Shown here: positions 8,523 to 15,978 of the stretch, in pieces
Layout: every line of letters begins with the position of its first letter
Position numbering within the stretch: the stretch's first letter is position 1
Source: a bacterium
GTDB lineage: Bacteria; Bacillota; Bacilli; Lactobacillales; Streptococcaceae
Length of the DNA: 64,000 nt
Direction of reading: 5' to 3'
Assembly: GCA_905221095.1 (NCBI GenBank)
Contig: CAJNBV010000001.1
Coordinates: 186,001-250,000 of the forward strand
Translations under genes and position numbers: made by a program
Notes under the pieces: model-generated
What the model was told of the DNA's origin: nothing
Database searches by the model: none
The model's input: the letters and a program-made list of their open reading frames with translations, nothing else

Positions 8523-9047
8523 TTATTGACCAGAATAATCAGCAAGGCCTTTATATTCGCCCTCTACGTCCAACTTTTGGAGTAGGCTAATACTTTCATC
8601 GCCCAGCTTTTCCAACGTACCAAAAGCAGTCATAGAGTCCATAGGGATAGGCTTATCAGAAAGCAAGCGATCAGCATAGTCTAATAGTTCCAGCTCGTAG
8701 TCTGTGACCTTTTCCAGCAAACTCTCAAAATCCTCTGACTCTTTGAGTTGAAGCACGCGCTCCCGTTTATAACGTTCTTCAAATGCTTCATCGTCCACTG
8801 GTTGGTTGTAGTAGTCTTTGAAACTGTCACAAATACGCTTGAAGGTCTTGTTTAGTTTGCTATCCTCCACATACTCAGCTACAAGCGTCCCTTTATCCTT
8901 GTAAGTCAATGAGATTGTAGGCTGGCAATATGTTCCAGTCATATATCCCAGTAGCGCGTGACCTGCTACCATAGCAGTATCTAGGTCTTTAAATTCGTAA
9001 GTGAAAGTAAATGTTTTTGCTTTATCTGAAAATGTTTTTAATGTCAT
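8523..9047 (-). CDS. Satellite protein, unknown function
   Basis: 174 residues from the ATG at 9045-9047, which follows AAGGAG; the longer reading lacks a ribosome site. Beta-rich N-terminus (KTFTFTYEFKD) followed by an acidic helical part. It is soluble with no visible motif. It sits directly downstream of a Cse60-like gene with which it is probably cotranscribed. Confidence 0.6.
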   Translation of the reverse strand: MTLKTFSDKAKTFTFTYEFKDLDTAMVAGHALLGYMTGTYCQPTISLTYKDKGTLVAEYVEDSKLNKTFKRICDSFKDYYNQPVDDEAFEERYKRERVLQLKESEDFESLLEKVTDYELELLDYADRLLSDKPIPMDSMTAFGTLEKLGDESISLLQKLDVEGEYKGLADYSGQ

Positions 9048-9067
9048 GTTGTTTTTCTCCTTCATTG

Positions 9068-9232
9068 CTACTTGTATAATACTACCATGGTGAATGTGAT
9101 CCATGTGTCTGAAATCGTTGTTGAATGTTTTACATCAATTACCTGCACGGTCGCCATAAAATCATTTACTTCCTGCTCAAAATCTTCCAGCGATCGTTTC
9201 CAACTGTCATAAATAAATAGCTTGGCTTTCAT
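9068..9232 (-). CDS. Small Cse60-like (DUF2758-type) protein
   Basis: 54 codons from ATG 9230-9232, behind AAAGGAG, to TAG 9068-9070. The layout MKAKLFIYD, a short acidic helix, VIDVKHSTT, then a final MVVLYK matches the small Cse60/DUF2758 family common in phage and mobile elements. It lies between the origin and the 174-residue gene in the same direction. Its role is unknown. Confidence 0.7.
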   Translation of the reverse strand: MKAKLFIYDSWKRSLEDFEQEVNDFMATVQVIDVKHSTTISDTWITFTMVVLYK

Positions 9233-9268
9233 TTATTTTCTCCTTTGATTGGTGTTTAAGTCGTTTTT

Positions 9269-9579
9269 GTTGACCTTCTTTGGTGTTTTGTTGACCTTCT
9301 ATGTTACGCCTTCCGCCTTACTCTCCCAAGGGTTTAGGTCACTTGTTGACCATGTTGACCTTCTTTTGAAGTCGTAGCTCTTATATATAAAATATATCTA
9401 TTTCATTTACATTCTTGTTTTTAAAAAGAAGGTAACAAGGTCAACATAAGGGATATAAAAGCAGTAGTACCAAGGGTTTGGGATGTTGACCTTCTTTAAA
9501 ACAAGGTCAACAAGAAGGTCAACAAATTCCGTAAAAAACCAGTCGTATCAATGGTTTAGAGCATTATGAGAAGGTCAAC
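9269..9579. other. Predicted satellite replication origin with iterons
   Basis: The motif GTTGACCTTCTT occurs, fully or nearly, at 9269, 9290 and 9354 (direct), with a half-site at 9345; as its complement at 9437, 9503, 9512 and 9569; and direct again at 9485. The copies form two groups flanking an AT-rich core (about 9375-9430). The array starts at the stop codon of the SF3 helicase gene. Staphylococcal pathogenicity islands have the same design: an origin just downstream of rep, with iterons on both sides of an AT-rich block bound by Rep. Confidence 0.75.
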
Positions 9580-9580
9580 A

Positions 9581-11053
9581 TTATTCTTTTTTAGTTATAG
9601 CATGATTTACTCGACCCAGTTTTTGTCTCTCAAACTCCAACGGATCTAGTTTGTCAAAATCTTCAATTCTAACACGAGCCTTTTTGAGTTGATACTTATT
9701 AGGTGTTAACTGCTGTAGGTGTCTGATAGTATCTTTTCCTGCCCCGTAAACATTAGGCTTGGATATTCCCATATCTTCAGCATAATGCTTCAGCGATCTG
9801 GTCATTATAAAAACAGGTACTACGTCCAGCTCATGCCAACCTCTTTCCATGTATTCATGCTTAACCCATGAAAGTAAGTAGTCATTATCCTCTTGATACT
9901 CTTCTAACAGGGTTTTGACTGCTTTAGGTTCGATAAAGTGAGTAAATGGCTCTTGATTAATAGCTTTGTAAAGTGCGTACTCTAATACTTCATCATTGGC
10001 CAAAAACTCATTTTTTATCCAAGGTTTTTCCTTCTCCCCGTTAAAGTCAGCATTAAAAGGGACGATCATAATTCTACGATACCAGCCCTTTGTCTTGTTG
10101 CCACCATTGGGGATATAATTCCCTGAAAAGATATTGAATAGCTTAAAGGTAGCTTCAAAGGCTGGGCGTCCTTTTGGATTGACTAGCACGGTGTCTCCAC
10201 TAGTGATACTCATTAAATCAGACGGATTTTTTAAGTATTCGTTAGGCGCTTCGTCTCCAATATTACAAACCTTACCTACCAAAGTCTCTAAGTTATGCTT
10301 TTCTCCAAACTGTGCAGGCTTTAAGGCTGATATATTACTTTCCCCTATCAGATTGATAAGGAAGCGCTGAAATGTCCCTTTACCATTGTTACCGTCCCCA
10401 TAGAAGATAGCAAACTTATTTCGGGTATGGTTAGGGTTAATAGCTTCAAGGATAATCTGCCAAAACAGTGTTACCAGTTCACTATCATTACAAGCGATTG
10501 AGTTTAGCCAATCATCAAAAGTTTTGCCCTCTCTATCTGTTGGGACTCGTTTAGGCGCGTGGTAGGCTGTGCTTATCTTACTTGTAATTACATACTTAGG
10601 ACTAAAGGGGAGTAGTTCCTTAGTTTCTAAGTTTATAATGCCATTCTGTACGGGAATAAGGTTAGCACTTTCTAAAGGTTTTCGTATCTTTGCCAATGTT
10701 CTAACCATTAACTTAATCTGTGGCCACTCTCTGGGTTTAATTCTCACATCAAAAGTCTTACATAAAAGATTGAAAAGGTCATTACTAGCGGTATAGATGC
10801 CTTCGTCTAAATCGTAGATGTAGAGTAGGCTATAATCAGGTATATTGCTCTTGCTGATAAAAGTAAATGTGACAATCTCGCTCAGTATTTTAGCAACTGT
10901 AAAAGTGCTAGGGAGTGGAACTGACTCCTTAATATTCCCATCTTTTTCTTTAATCTCAGTATTCTCTTTCCGCCATACTTCACCAGCTTTAAAGATACGA
11001 TTTTCAAGCTCCTTCATCGTTCTAGGAGGTTGCTCTTGCTCTCTGACCTCCAA
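9581..11053 (-). CDS. rep: Rep: SF3 helicase / P4-type primase-helicase
   Basis: 490 residues. An N-terminal D5_N-like region precedes an SF3 helicase with Walker A GDGNNGKGT (K225), Walker B in NIGDE (about 264-268) and the sensor-1 FSGNYIP. The C-terminus resembles the winged-helix DNA-binding end of satellite initiators. It would bind the adjacent iterons and unwind the origin. The start is uncertain: the longest reading begins at TTG 11051-11053 with a poor ribosome site; ATG 12 codons later is an alternative. It lies 43 bp after the primase gene. Confidence 0.85.
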   Translation of the reverse strand: MEVREQEQPPRTMKELENRIFKAGEVWRKENTEIKEKDGNIKESVPLPSTFTVAKILSEIVTFTFISKSNIPDYSLLYIYDLDEGIYTASNDLFNLLCKTFDVRIKPREWPQIKLMVRTLAKIRKPLESANLIPVQNGIINLETKELLPFSPKYVITSKISTAYHAPKRVPTDREGKTFDDWLNSIACNDSELVTLFWQIILEAINPNHTRNKFAIFYGDGNNGKGTFQRFLINLIGESNISALKPAQFGEKHNLETLVGKVCNIGDEAPNEYLKNPSDLMSITSGDTVLVNPKGRPAFEATFKLFNIFSGNYIPNGGNKTKGWYRRIMIVPFNADFNGEKEKPWIKNEFLANDEVLEYALYKAINQEPFTHFIEPKAVKTLLEEYQEDNDYLLSWVKHEYMERGWHELDVVPVFIMTRSLKHYAEDMGISKPNVYGAGKDTIRHLQQLTPNKYQLKKARVRIEDFDKLDPLEFERQKLGRVNHAITKKE

Positions 11054-11096
11054 GATTTCACTTTTTAGGTTTGCTAATTCTTCTAGTTCTATGGTT

Positions 11097-11963
11097 CTAA
11101 CCTCTCTTTCTGTATTCAGCCCGTGCTATACTGCTAAAAGTGCGGTCTAGCTCCTCAATAGGCAATGGTTCAACTGTCACGCTATTGGCTATCTTTGTAA
11201 GTTCATAGGCGGTCTCTAGGTCACAATCAACCCACTTATTAAAGAGTAAGCCTACAAAGCGTGTTAGTGCTACGTTACGCCCTCCCTCGTCTCCAAATCC
11301 GTTGAAAAGCGTGTCAATGATCCTCATGGTCATAGATTTCTGACCACTTGGCCTTGGAGTATATGGAAGGCTTGTAGCTTTCTGTTTGACTGGTTCAGCC
11401 GTTGTCTTTGGTACTGGATAATCAAGCCCATGCTCCACAATCTTTTGATAACTTGCTGGGTCGCCTGTTGTTACTGGTAGCCCTTGAAGTTGCGACCATG
11501 TAAGGCTGGCCATGTCAAAGGGTAGCCCAATCTTATCAGCAATCTCTTTCACTACCTGCTTATAGGTTGCCTCATTCATCACGTTGTCAGGCTTCACTAC
11601 AAGGCGAAAACGGGGCTTTTCTAAGCTATGTTTAATAGTCGGGTATAAGATATAGGAGTAGCCAAATAAAGCGCTAGAAACGGCCTTTATAAAGCCCTCA
11701 GTCGTCCCCTGTATATCATCATAATCAAGGAAAATCAAATCCCGATAGATTAGACTGGAGTTGTTTCGCTTGTAACTGCCATGCTTTTCTGGTGTCACTT
11801 TCCCACTGATACAGTAAGGCGCTTGTGTACGTTTAAATTCTTCAATGTTTGCCCCTTCAGGGACTACCAAAGGTTTAAAACGTTCAATGTACTGGAACGG
11901 CTCAATCTTATCAAATGGATAGACAAGATTACTCTGGAAACCTCTAGCCTCGTAAATTGCCAT
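11097..11963 (-). CDS. pri: Pri: satellite DNA primase
   Basis: 288 residues. LIFLDYDDI (acidic residues about 80-83) and PRFRLVV (about 116) match the catalytic acids and basic motif of archaeo-eukaryotic primase-like domains; the C-terminal part after the Pro-rich linker (about 190-210) resembles the helical PriCT region (GRNVALTRFVGLLF). Together with Rep it forms the replication module. It overlaps the upstream HTH gene by 20 bp. Confidence 0.72.
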   Translation of the reverse strand: MAIYEARGFQSNLVYPFDKIEPFQYIERFKPLVVPEGANIEEFKRTQAPYCISGKVTPEKHGSYKRNNSSLIYRDLIFLDYDDIQGTTEGFIKAVSSALFGYSYILYPTIKHSLEKPRFRLVVKPDNVMNEATYKQVVKEIADKIGLPFDMASLTWSQLQGLPVTTGDPASYQKIVEHGLDYPVPKTTAEPVKQKATSLPYTPRPSGQKSMTMRIIDTLFNGFGDEGGRNVALTRFVGLLFNKWVDCDLETAYELTKIANSVTVEPLPIEELDRTFSSIARAEYRKRG

Positions 11964-12231
11964 GCTCCACCCCCAGAAACTTCATCAAGTCAGAAATTCT
12001 ATAATAGATTTTCCTAGTATCTTCTAGTGGGGGTTGGTATCGCCTTAGCCCTGCTTTTTCCCACTTTTGGAGTGTCATATATTTTATATCTAACTCGTCC
12101 ATGACTTCCTGGGCTGAGATTAAACCTGTCAGTCGTGGTTTGACTGTATCACGCGCTTCCAAGTATCTTTCCACTACCTCCAGAATGCCATGCGCTAGGT
12201 CTTGCTCACTTTCTCGGCTTAGGCTAAACAT
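11944..12231 (-). CDS. MerR/excisionase-like HTH protein
   Basis: 95 residues. ISAQEVMDELDIKYMTLQKWEKAGL followed by TRKIYYRISDLMKFLG is the winged HTH of MerR-type excisionases and phage regulators. It may be the excisionase or a replication-gene regulator; the match is to the fold, not to a named member. It overlaps the next gene by 20 bp. Confidence 0.6.
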   Translation of the reverse strand: MFSLSRESEQDLAHGILEVVERYLEARDTVKPRLTGLISAQEVMDELDIKYMTLQKWEKAGLRRYQPPLEDTRKIYYRISDLMKFLGVEHGNLRG

Positions 12232-12565
12232 ATCCGCCCACCTCCTTCAAGGTTTCTTTGTAGCTCTCTAAATCAGCATTTAAAAGGACAGTTAGGCGTT
12301 TCTGTTCTTCCTGTACTTGGTTATAGAATGCTTTTGCTCCGTCCAGTAACTCCTCTTTGTTAGCTGGGATAAAATATCCTCTAAATGTCCCATGCCGAAC
12401 CCCAACAATAGGAACGCTATGGCGCGTGATTAGACGGCTGATAATATCTTGCACGGTTCTTTCTGCCAGCTTAGTGATCAGACTGATTTCTGCCCCTGTT
12501 ATGGAGTTCTCAGCCCCTACCTTGATTAGTCTTAATACTCGTTTGTCATTCTCTGATAGACTCAT
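12224..12565 (-). CDS. Winged-helix DNA-binding protein
   Basis: 113 residues. DKRVLRLIK, then a turn and TERTVQDIISRL-like segment (KLAERTVQDII), then a wing (IVGVRHGTFRGYFIP) give a winged helix similar to phage replisome-organiser N-termini. A C-terminal helix follows. It overlaps both neighbours by a few bases, so it is part of one tightly packed operon. Confidence 0.55.
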   Translation of the reverse strand: MSLSENDKRVLRLIKVGAENSITGAEISLITKLAERTVQDIISRLITRHSVPIVGVRHGTFRGYFIPANKEELLDGAKAFYNQVQEEQKRLTVLLNADLESYKETLKEVGGYV

Positions 12566-12777
12566 TCAGTTCCTCCCCATACGTTGACCCCTGCAAGCTG
12601 GATATATCGCCCATATTCAGGGTTTAAATCCTCGCTAGGTGTTTCTATCGTCTGTTGGTTTTCTCGCTCAAATTGGGCGCTTTTTTTGCGGTCTCGGTGG
12701 TTTAGATAAAGTAGTAAGCCAATCAATACCACCATACAGATTACTGACTGTGTGTTGCTCAAATCTAACTCATTCAT
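12562..12777 (-). CDS. Small single-pass membrane protein
   Basis: 71 residues: a short N-terminus, one transmembrane segment (VICMVVLIGLLLYL) and a charged tail. Its stop overlaps the start of the winged-helix gene. Unknown function. Confidence 0.55.
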   Translation of the reverse strand: MNELDLSNTQSVICMVVLIGLLLYLNHRDRKKSAQFERENQQTIETPSEDLNPEYGRYIQLAGVNVWGGTE

Positions 12778-12778
12778 G

Positions 12779-12979
12779 TTATGCCCTCGCTTTGTAATTC
12801 TTGATATAGTCCACTTGATTAGTTCGCTCCATCTTCAGGAATTCGTCCACCTCTTCGGGTGTTATCTTTCTATCTAAAAAATCAGTGATAAACTGAAAGA
12901 GGTTTGGATTTCTATCCTTGATTTCAGCAATTACTTCATCAAATTCTGCTTGTGTCATGTTGTCTAGGTCTAGTGTCAT
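12779..12979 (-). CDS. Small acidic satellite protein
   Basis: 66 residues, helical and acidic at the N-terminus (MTLDLDNMTQAEFDEV), lysine-rich at the end. It overlaps the upstream gene's stop codon by 4 bp (ATGA-type). No family recognised. Confidence 0.55.
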   Translation of the reverse strand: MTLDLDNMTQAEFDEVIAEIKDRNPNLFQFITDFLDRKITPEEVDEFLKMERTNQVDYIKNYKARA

Positions 12980-13428
12980 TGCATTGCCTCCTCAAACTTC
13001 TCTATAAGACAACTTTTATTTACTCTCTGAGTTCCATTTTTAGAGTTAAAAAGAATATCTTTAAAGGTTACAGTAGCCCCTAAATACTCCTTTTCAGCAT
13101 GCTCTATATACGCCTGTTGCTCTGCTTCGCTATCAAAAAAGTGCTTAGCTTGGCGTTTAAAGAAGGCTTGTCGCATAGCATCCATTTCAAAAATACCAGG
13201 ACTGAAATAGATTCCCGTAGTTCTTTTAGAGATCGCTTCGATTTTATGGCGGTCATTCAATTCAGGAAGTTCAATCCAAAGTAAGCGGTGTAAATTTTCT
13301 TTGATAGCATTTAATTGTCCTGATAAGAGTCCTATTCTGAAAAAATCATTGTTTTCGTCTGCTTGGTGTAATTCCATACTAATTCTATCCAAGCTTTTAG
13401 CGATAATATCGTATGTTGTTTCTGTCAT
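12976..13428 (-). CDS. Satellite protein, unknown function
   Basis: 150 residues, first gene of the tightly packed block that runs to rep. ATG 13426-13428 follows AGAGGT. Helical N-terminal half; the middle contains FKRQAKHFFDSEAEQQAYI. No motif that names a function. Confidence 0.55.
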   Translation of the reverse strand: MTETTYDIIAKSLDRISMELHQADENNDFFRIGLLSGQLNAIKENLHRLLWIELPELNDRHKIEAISKRTTGIYFSPGIFEMDAMRQAFFKRQAKHFFDSEAEQQAYIEHAEKEYLGATVTFKDILFNSKNGTQRVNKSCLIEKFEEAMQ

Positions 13429-13606
13429 GTTTTTTACCTCTGTTTCTATGTTGTGTAATTGCCCTGATGGCCTTTTAATTGTCGTTTCCTATACAGTATT
13501 AACACCACTCCAAACGCTGGGCGATTGCCCCAAGTTGGCGAACGCATGGAGTGATGACCAGTTTAAAGAGTTGGCGCTCTATATGGTCAAAATGCCCTAA
13601 ATATGC

Positions 13607-13726
13607 TATAATCTAGGTATAAATCTTTACTAAAACCTCTTTGATAATAGCTTGCCTGCTTTGTTAAATTCGTTTTAGTGTTAGTGTGAAAGGCTCTGCG
13701 GTGTGGTTATTGCTAAGCCTTTTTTG
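13607..13726 (+). ncRNA. Possible small RNA from satellite
   Basis: TGC-TATAAT (13604-13612) is an extended -10; about 110 nt later AAAGGCT/AGCCTTT (13689-13722) forms a stem followed by T residues. The RNA would begin just before the 29-bp shared element. It contains no ORF with a ribosome site. Expression is unproven. Confidence 0.35.
13632..13660 (+). repeat. 29-bp dispersed repeat, copy 1
   Basis: Begins AAAACCTCTTTGATAAT and ends GCTTGCCTGCT. 27 of 29 bases match copy 2 at 15925-15953, in the same orientation. Each copy lies downstream of a plus-strand extended -10 promoter. Confidence 0.7.
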
Positions 13727-13732
13727 TTGTTC

Positions 13733-14359
13733 TCACGCGCTTCTTTGGCGTGTTTTTTTATTTCTGAATGCCATAGCTTTGATTTCCTGATAACTCATAT
13801 TCAAGCCAATCATGGCTATTACCATATCCTCAAATGCCTGATATTGCTCCAGCTCGTCACTGGTCAAGCTATCAATGCCATTGTAGCCCCCACGTTCTTC
13901 CCTTAACTGCTTAGCGTTCCTGTCGGTTACTGCTTTCAGTAGCAAGTTATTCATGGTACTATGCGCGTGCTTTGGGGCTTGCTCCCAGTTCTCAATACTG
14001 TCATGCAGTGTTTTTCTTTTTGGCTTTTCTAGCGCCCTTTGCATACGAAACTTAGAAAGCTCCTCACGCATTTCAAAGAATGCTTTGACTAGGTTGGTTT
14101 TAAAGTTGGCCACTTGCTCGGTATTCTTTAAGAATGTAACTAACAAGGTCGCTTGTTGCTCATTCAAAATATAGTCCTTGGTATTCTGGCCACTCTCCAT
14201 AGCTTGGATTTTAAATCCAACCTTTCCGAACTGTTCAAACCTTGCTTGATGTTTGCGGATCGTCTTGGTTATTGTGTGATGTTGCAATCCCGTGCATTCT
14301 GCCACAATACTGCTCAGCGTATATGGCTCTTTTTTACCGTCCATGTAGACTAGTTCCAT
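13733..14359 (-). CDS. Rha family phage regulatory protein
   Basis: 208 residues. The N-terminal Rha domain (about 1-95) is clear: TLSSIVAECTGLQHHTITKTI, YILNEQQATLLVTFLKNT and VNFK-like FKTNLVKAFFEMREEL. The C-terminal part differs from common Rha proteins and is Lys/Arg-rich. Rha proteins affect phage growth and lysogeny decisions. It is the second gene of the leftward unit after cro. Confidence 0.8.
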   Translation of the reverse strand: MELVYMDGKKEPYTLSSIVAECTGLQHHTITKTIRKHQARFEQFGKVGFKIQAMESGQNTKDYILNEQQATLLVTFLKNTEQVANFKTNLVKAFFEMREELSKFRMQRALEKPKRKTLHDSIENWEQAPKHAHSTMNNLLLKAVTDRNAKQLREERGGYNGIDSLTSDELEQYQAFEDMVIAMIGLNMSYQEIKAMAFRNKKTRQRSA

Positions 14360-14371
14360 TGGTTTGCTCCT

Positions 14372-14602
14372 TTATTGTTCTCTTTCGGGAACATTTTTGG
14401 TAAAAAAAATTCCTAATTCATTAACACTATATCCTAAAATATTGCCAAAATCAGCAAGTTCATCAGCTCCAAAAGGGACAACTCCGTTTTCCCTTTTTGC
14501 GTAGGGCGCTCGTGATTTCCATCCCATTTTCTCAGCAACTACATCTTGAGTATAACCTTTGGCAATACGTTCCGCTTTAATGCGTCTCAAATCTAATTCC
14601 AT
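14372..14602 (-). CDS. Cro-like HTH regulator
   Basis: 76 residues from ATG 14600-14602 behind AAAGGTGG. A lambda-repressor-type HTH is evident: KAERIAKGYTQDVVAEKMGW, then YAKRENG. It is transcribed divergently from the repressor-like gene at 14786. Its last codons contain a 16-bp operator-like palindrome (14378-14393), so it may also control Rha. Confidence 0.75.
   Translation of the reverse strand: MELDLRRIKAERIAKGYTQDVVAEKMGWKSRAPYAKRENGVVPFGADELADFGNILGYSVNELGIFFTKNVPEREQ
14378..14393. promoter_or_regulatory. Operator-like palindrome near the cro stop
   Basis: GTTCTCTTTCGGGAAC, the same 16-bp GTTCnC...GnGAAC form as the sites in the cro/cI control region. Confidence 0.5.
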
Positions 14603-14630
14603 AAGTTTCCACCTTTCTTTTTTTAAAATC

Positions 14631-14646
14631 GTTCCCAATAAGGAAC
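14631..14646. promoter_or_regulatory. Operator in cro promoter leader
   Basis: GTTCCCAATAAGGAAC, a 16-bp near-perfect palindrome just downstream of the cro -10. Confidence 0.6.
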
Positions 14647-14652
14647 AAAATA

Positions 14653-14682
14653 AGTATAACGCTATCGTTCTCATTTGTCAAC
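14653..14682 (-). promoter_or_regulatory. cro promoter with overlapping operator
   Basis: Read leftward: TTGACA (14676-14681), 17-bp spacer, TATACT (14653-14658). A related 16-bp site, GTTCTCATTTGTCAAC (14667-14682), covers the -35. Confidence 0.75.
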
Positions 14683-14727
14683 AGTAAAGTTTAATATTTA
14701 GACAAAAAAATATTTTTACAGTTATTC

Positions 14728-14756
14728 TTGTGCTTTTTTGGGAACGGTGTTATAAT
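14728..14756 (+). promoter_or_regulatory. Repressor-gene promoter with operator-like site
   Basis: TTGTGC (14728-14733), 17-bp spacer, TATAAT (14751-14756). GTGCTTTTTTGGGAAC (14730-14745) is a weaker relative of the 16-bp operator inside it, suggesting autoregulation. Confidence 0.7.
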
Positions 14757-14785
14757 AAAATTAAAATAAAGAGGAGGGCTATAAA

Positions 14786-15400
14786 ATGCGTTCTAATAGT
14801 GAAATTGTAGATATTATAATCTCTGAAAAAGACAAGAGAGGCCTTTCTCTTAGCGAATTGGCCAGGAGGACTGGTATAGCAAAATCTGCTATGTCCAGAT
14901 ATTTAAATAAAACAAGACAGTTTCCTCTTAATAAAGCTCAAGACTTTGCTGACGTTTTAGAAATATCTGTAGAATATCTTTTGGGATATAGTGAAGAACC
15001 TTTTGATGAAGAATATTACATTAATAAATCAAACGAAGCTCTCGAAGAACTTTCTGTACAATTAACTGGATATAACGAGCAATACAATTCTATTAAGGAT
15101 TTACTATATGATAAATTACAAGACTTAAATAATATTCTCAATGAAGAAAAAATACATAGGAAAGAAGCTATAACTACGCTACTTTCAATAAAAAAACTTG
15201 TGGATAATTTTAATGGTGTAGTTGAACTTATTACATCTACAAAAGATAATTATCTATCATCCAAAATATTTAAAATGATGATGGAAGATTCTAGAGACCT
15301 TAATAAATACTTAAAAGTTGTAAACGAAGAAATGGAAAAACTAGTGGAAGAACTAAATAAATTAGAAGCTGAAAATAAAAAATTAAAAACTGAAAATTAA
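14786..15400 (+). CDS. CI/Stl-like satellite repressor
   Basis: 204 residues, ATG behind AAAGAGGAGG. Residues 1-70 form a lambda-type HTH (LSLSELARRTGIAKSAMSRYLN, then LEISVEYLLGY). The rest is predicted helix and coiled coil and ends in a heptad-rich segment (VEELNKLEAENKKLK). There is no S24 autoprotease domain, so induction by RecA is unlikely. In staphylococcal islands the Stl repressor, also HTH plus a dedicated C-terminus, is lifted by helper-phage proteins. A similar trigger is plausible. Confidence 0.75.
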   Translation: MRSNSEIVDIIISEKDKRGLSLSELARRTGIAKSAMSRYLNKTRQFPLNKAQDFADVLEISVEYLLGYSEEPFDEEYYINKSNEALEELSVQLTGYNEQYNSIKDLLYDKLQDLNNILNEEKIHRKEAITTLLSIKKLVDNFNGVVELITSTKDNYLSSKIFKMMMEDSRDLNKYLKVVNEEMEKLVEELNKLEAENKKLKTEN

Positions 15401-15978
15401 TCCCCCACATTAACCAATTGCACCTCTTCTCCCACTCTCTATTTTGCAAAAACGGGGGAAATTGAAGAATAGAAAGCCGATTTTACAGACTAAAGCGCAA
15501 AAATAAGCGAAATTGACAAATAGAAAAAGACAAGCTAGCTACTGCCAACTTGTCTAATAGTACCTAACTGAAAATAAGCGAAAGGTTAGGTATTTACAAC
15601 ATCATTATACCACTATTGCATTTAAAATACGACCTATAGCATACCCACGCGCCACAATGTCCAACAATCCTGAAGCGCGTGCTTCAGCAAGTCCGCTGAC
15701 TTTGTCTATCAACAACTTCCTTCCCCTTTTTTAGGGACTCAGAAAATGAAGAAAATTGCTTTTTTCCAGTATTCTTGAAAATCCGACATTTTCCAACATT
15801 TACCCGTATATGTAAAAACACCCATACTAACCCCATATCCGCCTTGTTTTTTATTCTGGTATTATTTACCGTCTGACTCTTTAAAATCGAATACAGGGCA
15901 AACTATGAAGCCCTAGCATGATACAAAACCTTTTTGATAATGGCTTGCCTGCTGATGTATTTTAGAAAGGTTTAAATC
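15401..15978. other. Noncoding region between repressor and integrase genes
   Basis: No gene seen. It contains two inverted Chi-like heptamers (15646 and 15675) 29 bp apart, short inverted repeats near 15520-15595 (GACAAGctagc..., CTAACT/GGTTAG) that could end repressor transcription, an extended -10 TGG-TATTAT (15857-15865), a GGGC/GCCC hairpin (15896-15914) and the second 29-bp element. Confidence 0.5.
15925..15953 (+). repeat. 29-bp dispersed repeat, copy 2
   Basis: Same as 13632-13660 with two changes. It lies in the leader of the integrase gene, 25 bp before the start codon. Confidence 0.7.

Larger units (their letters stand above)
13429..13732. other. Intergenic region with 29-bp element and plus-strand promoter
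   Basis: Contains a possible plus-strand RNA (13607-13726) and a 29-bp sequence (13632-13660) that recurs at 15925-15953 with two mismatches. No gene on the minus strand has a ribosome site. Confidence 0.5.

Noticed and set aside
13446..13547. 33-codon minus-strand ORF (MRSPTWGNRP...) upstream of the 150-residue satellite gene
   Set aside because: No ribosome site before the ATG and no support beyond an open frame.
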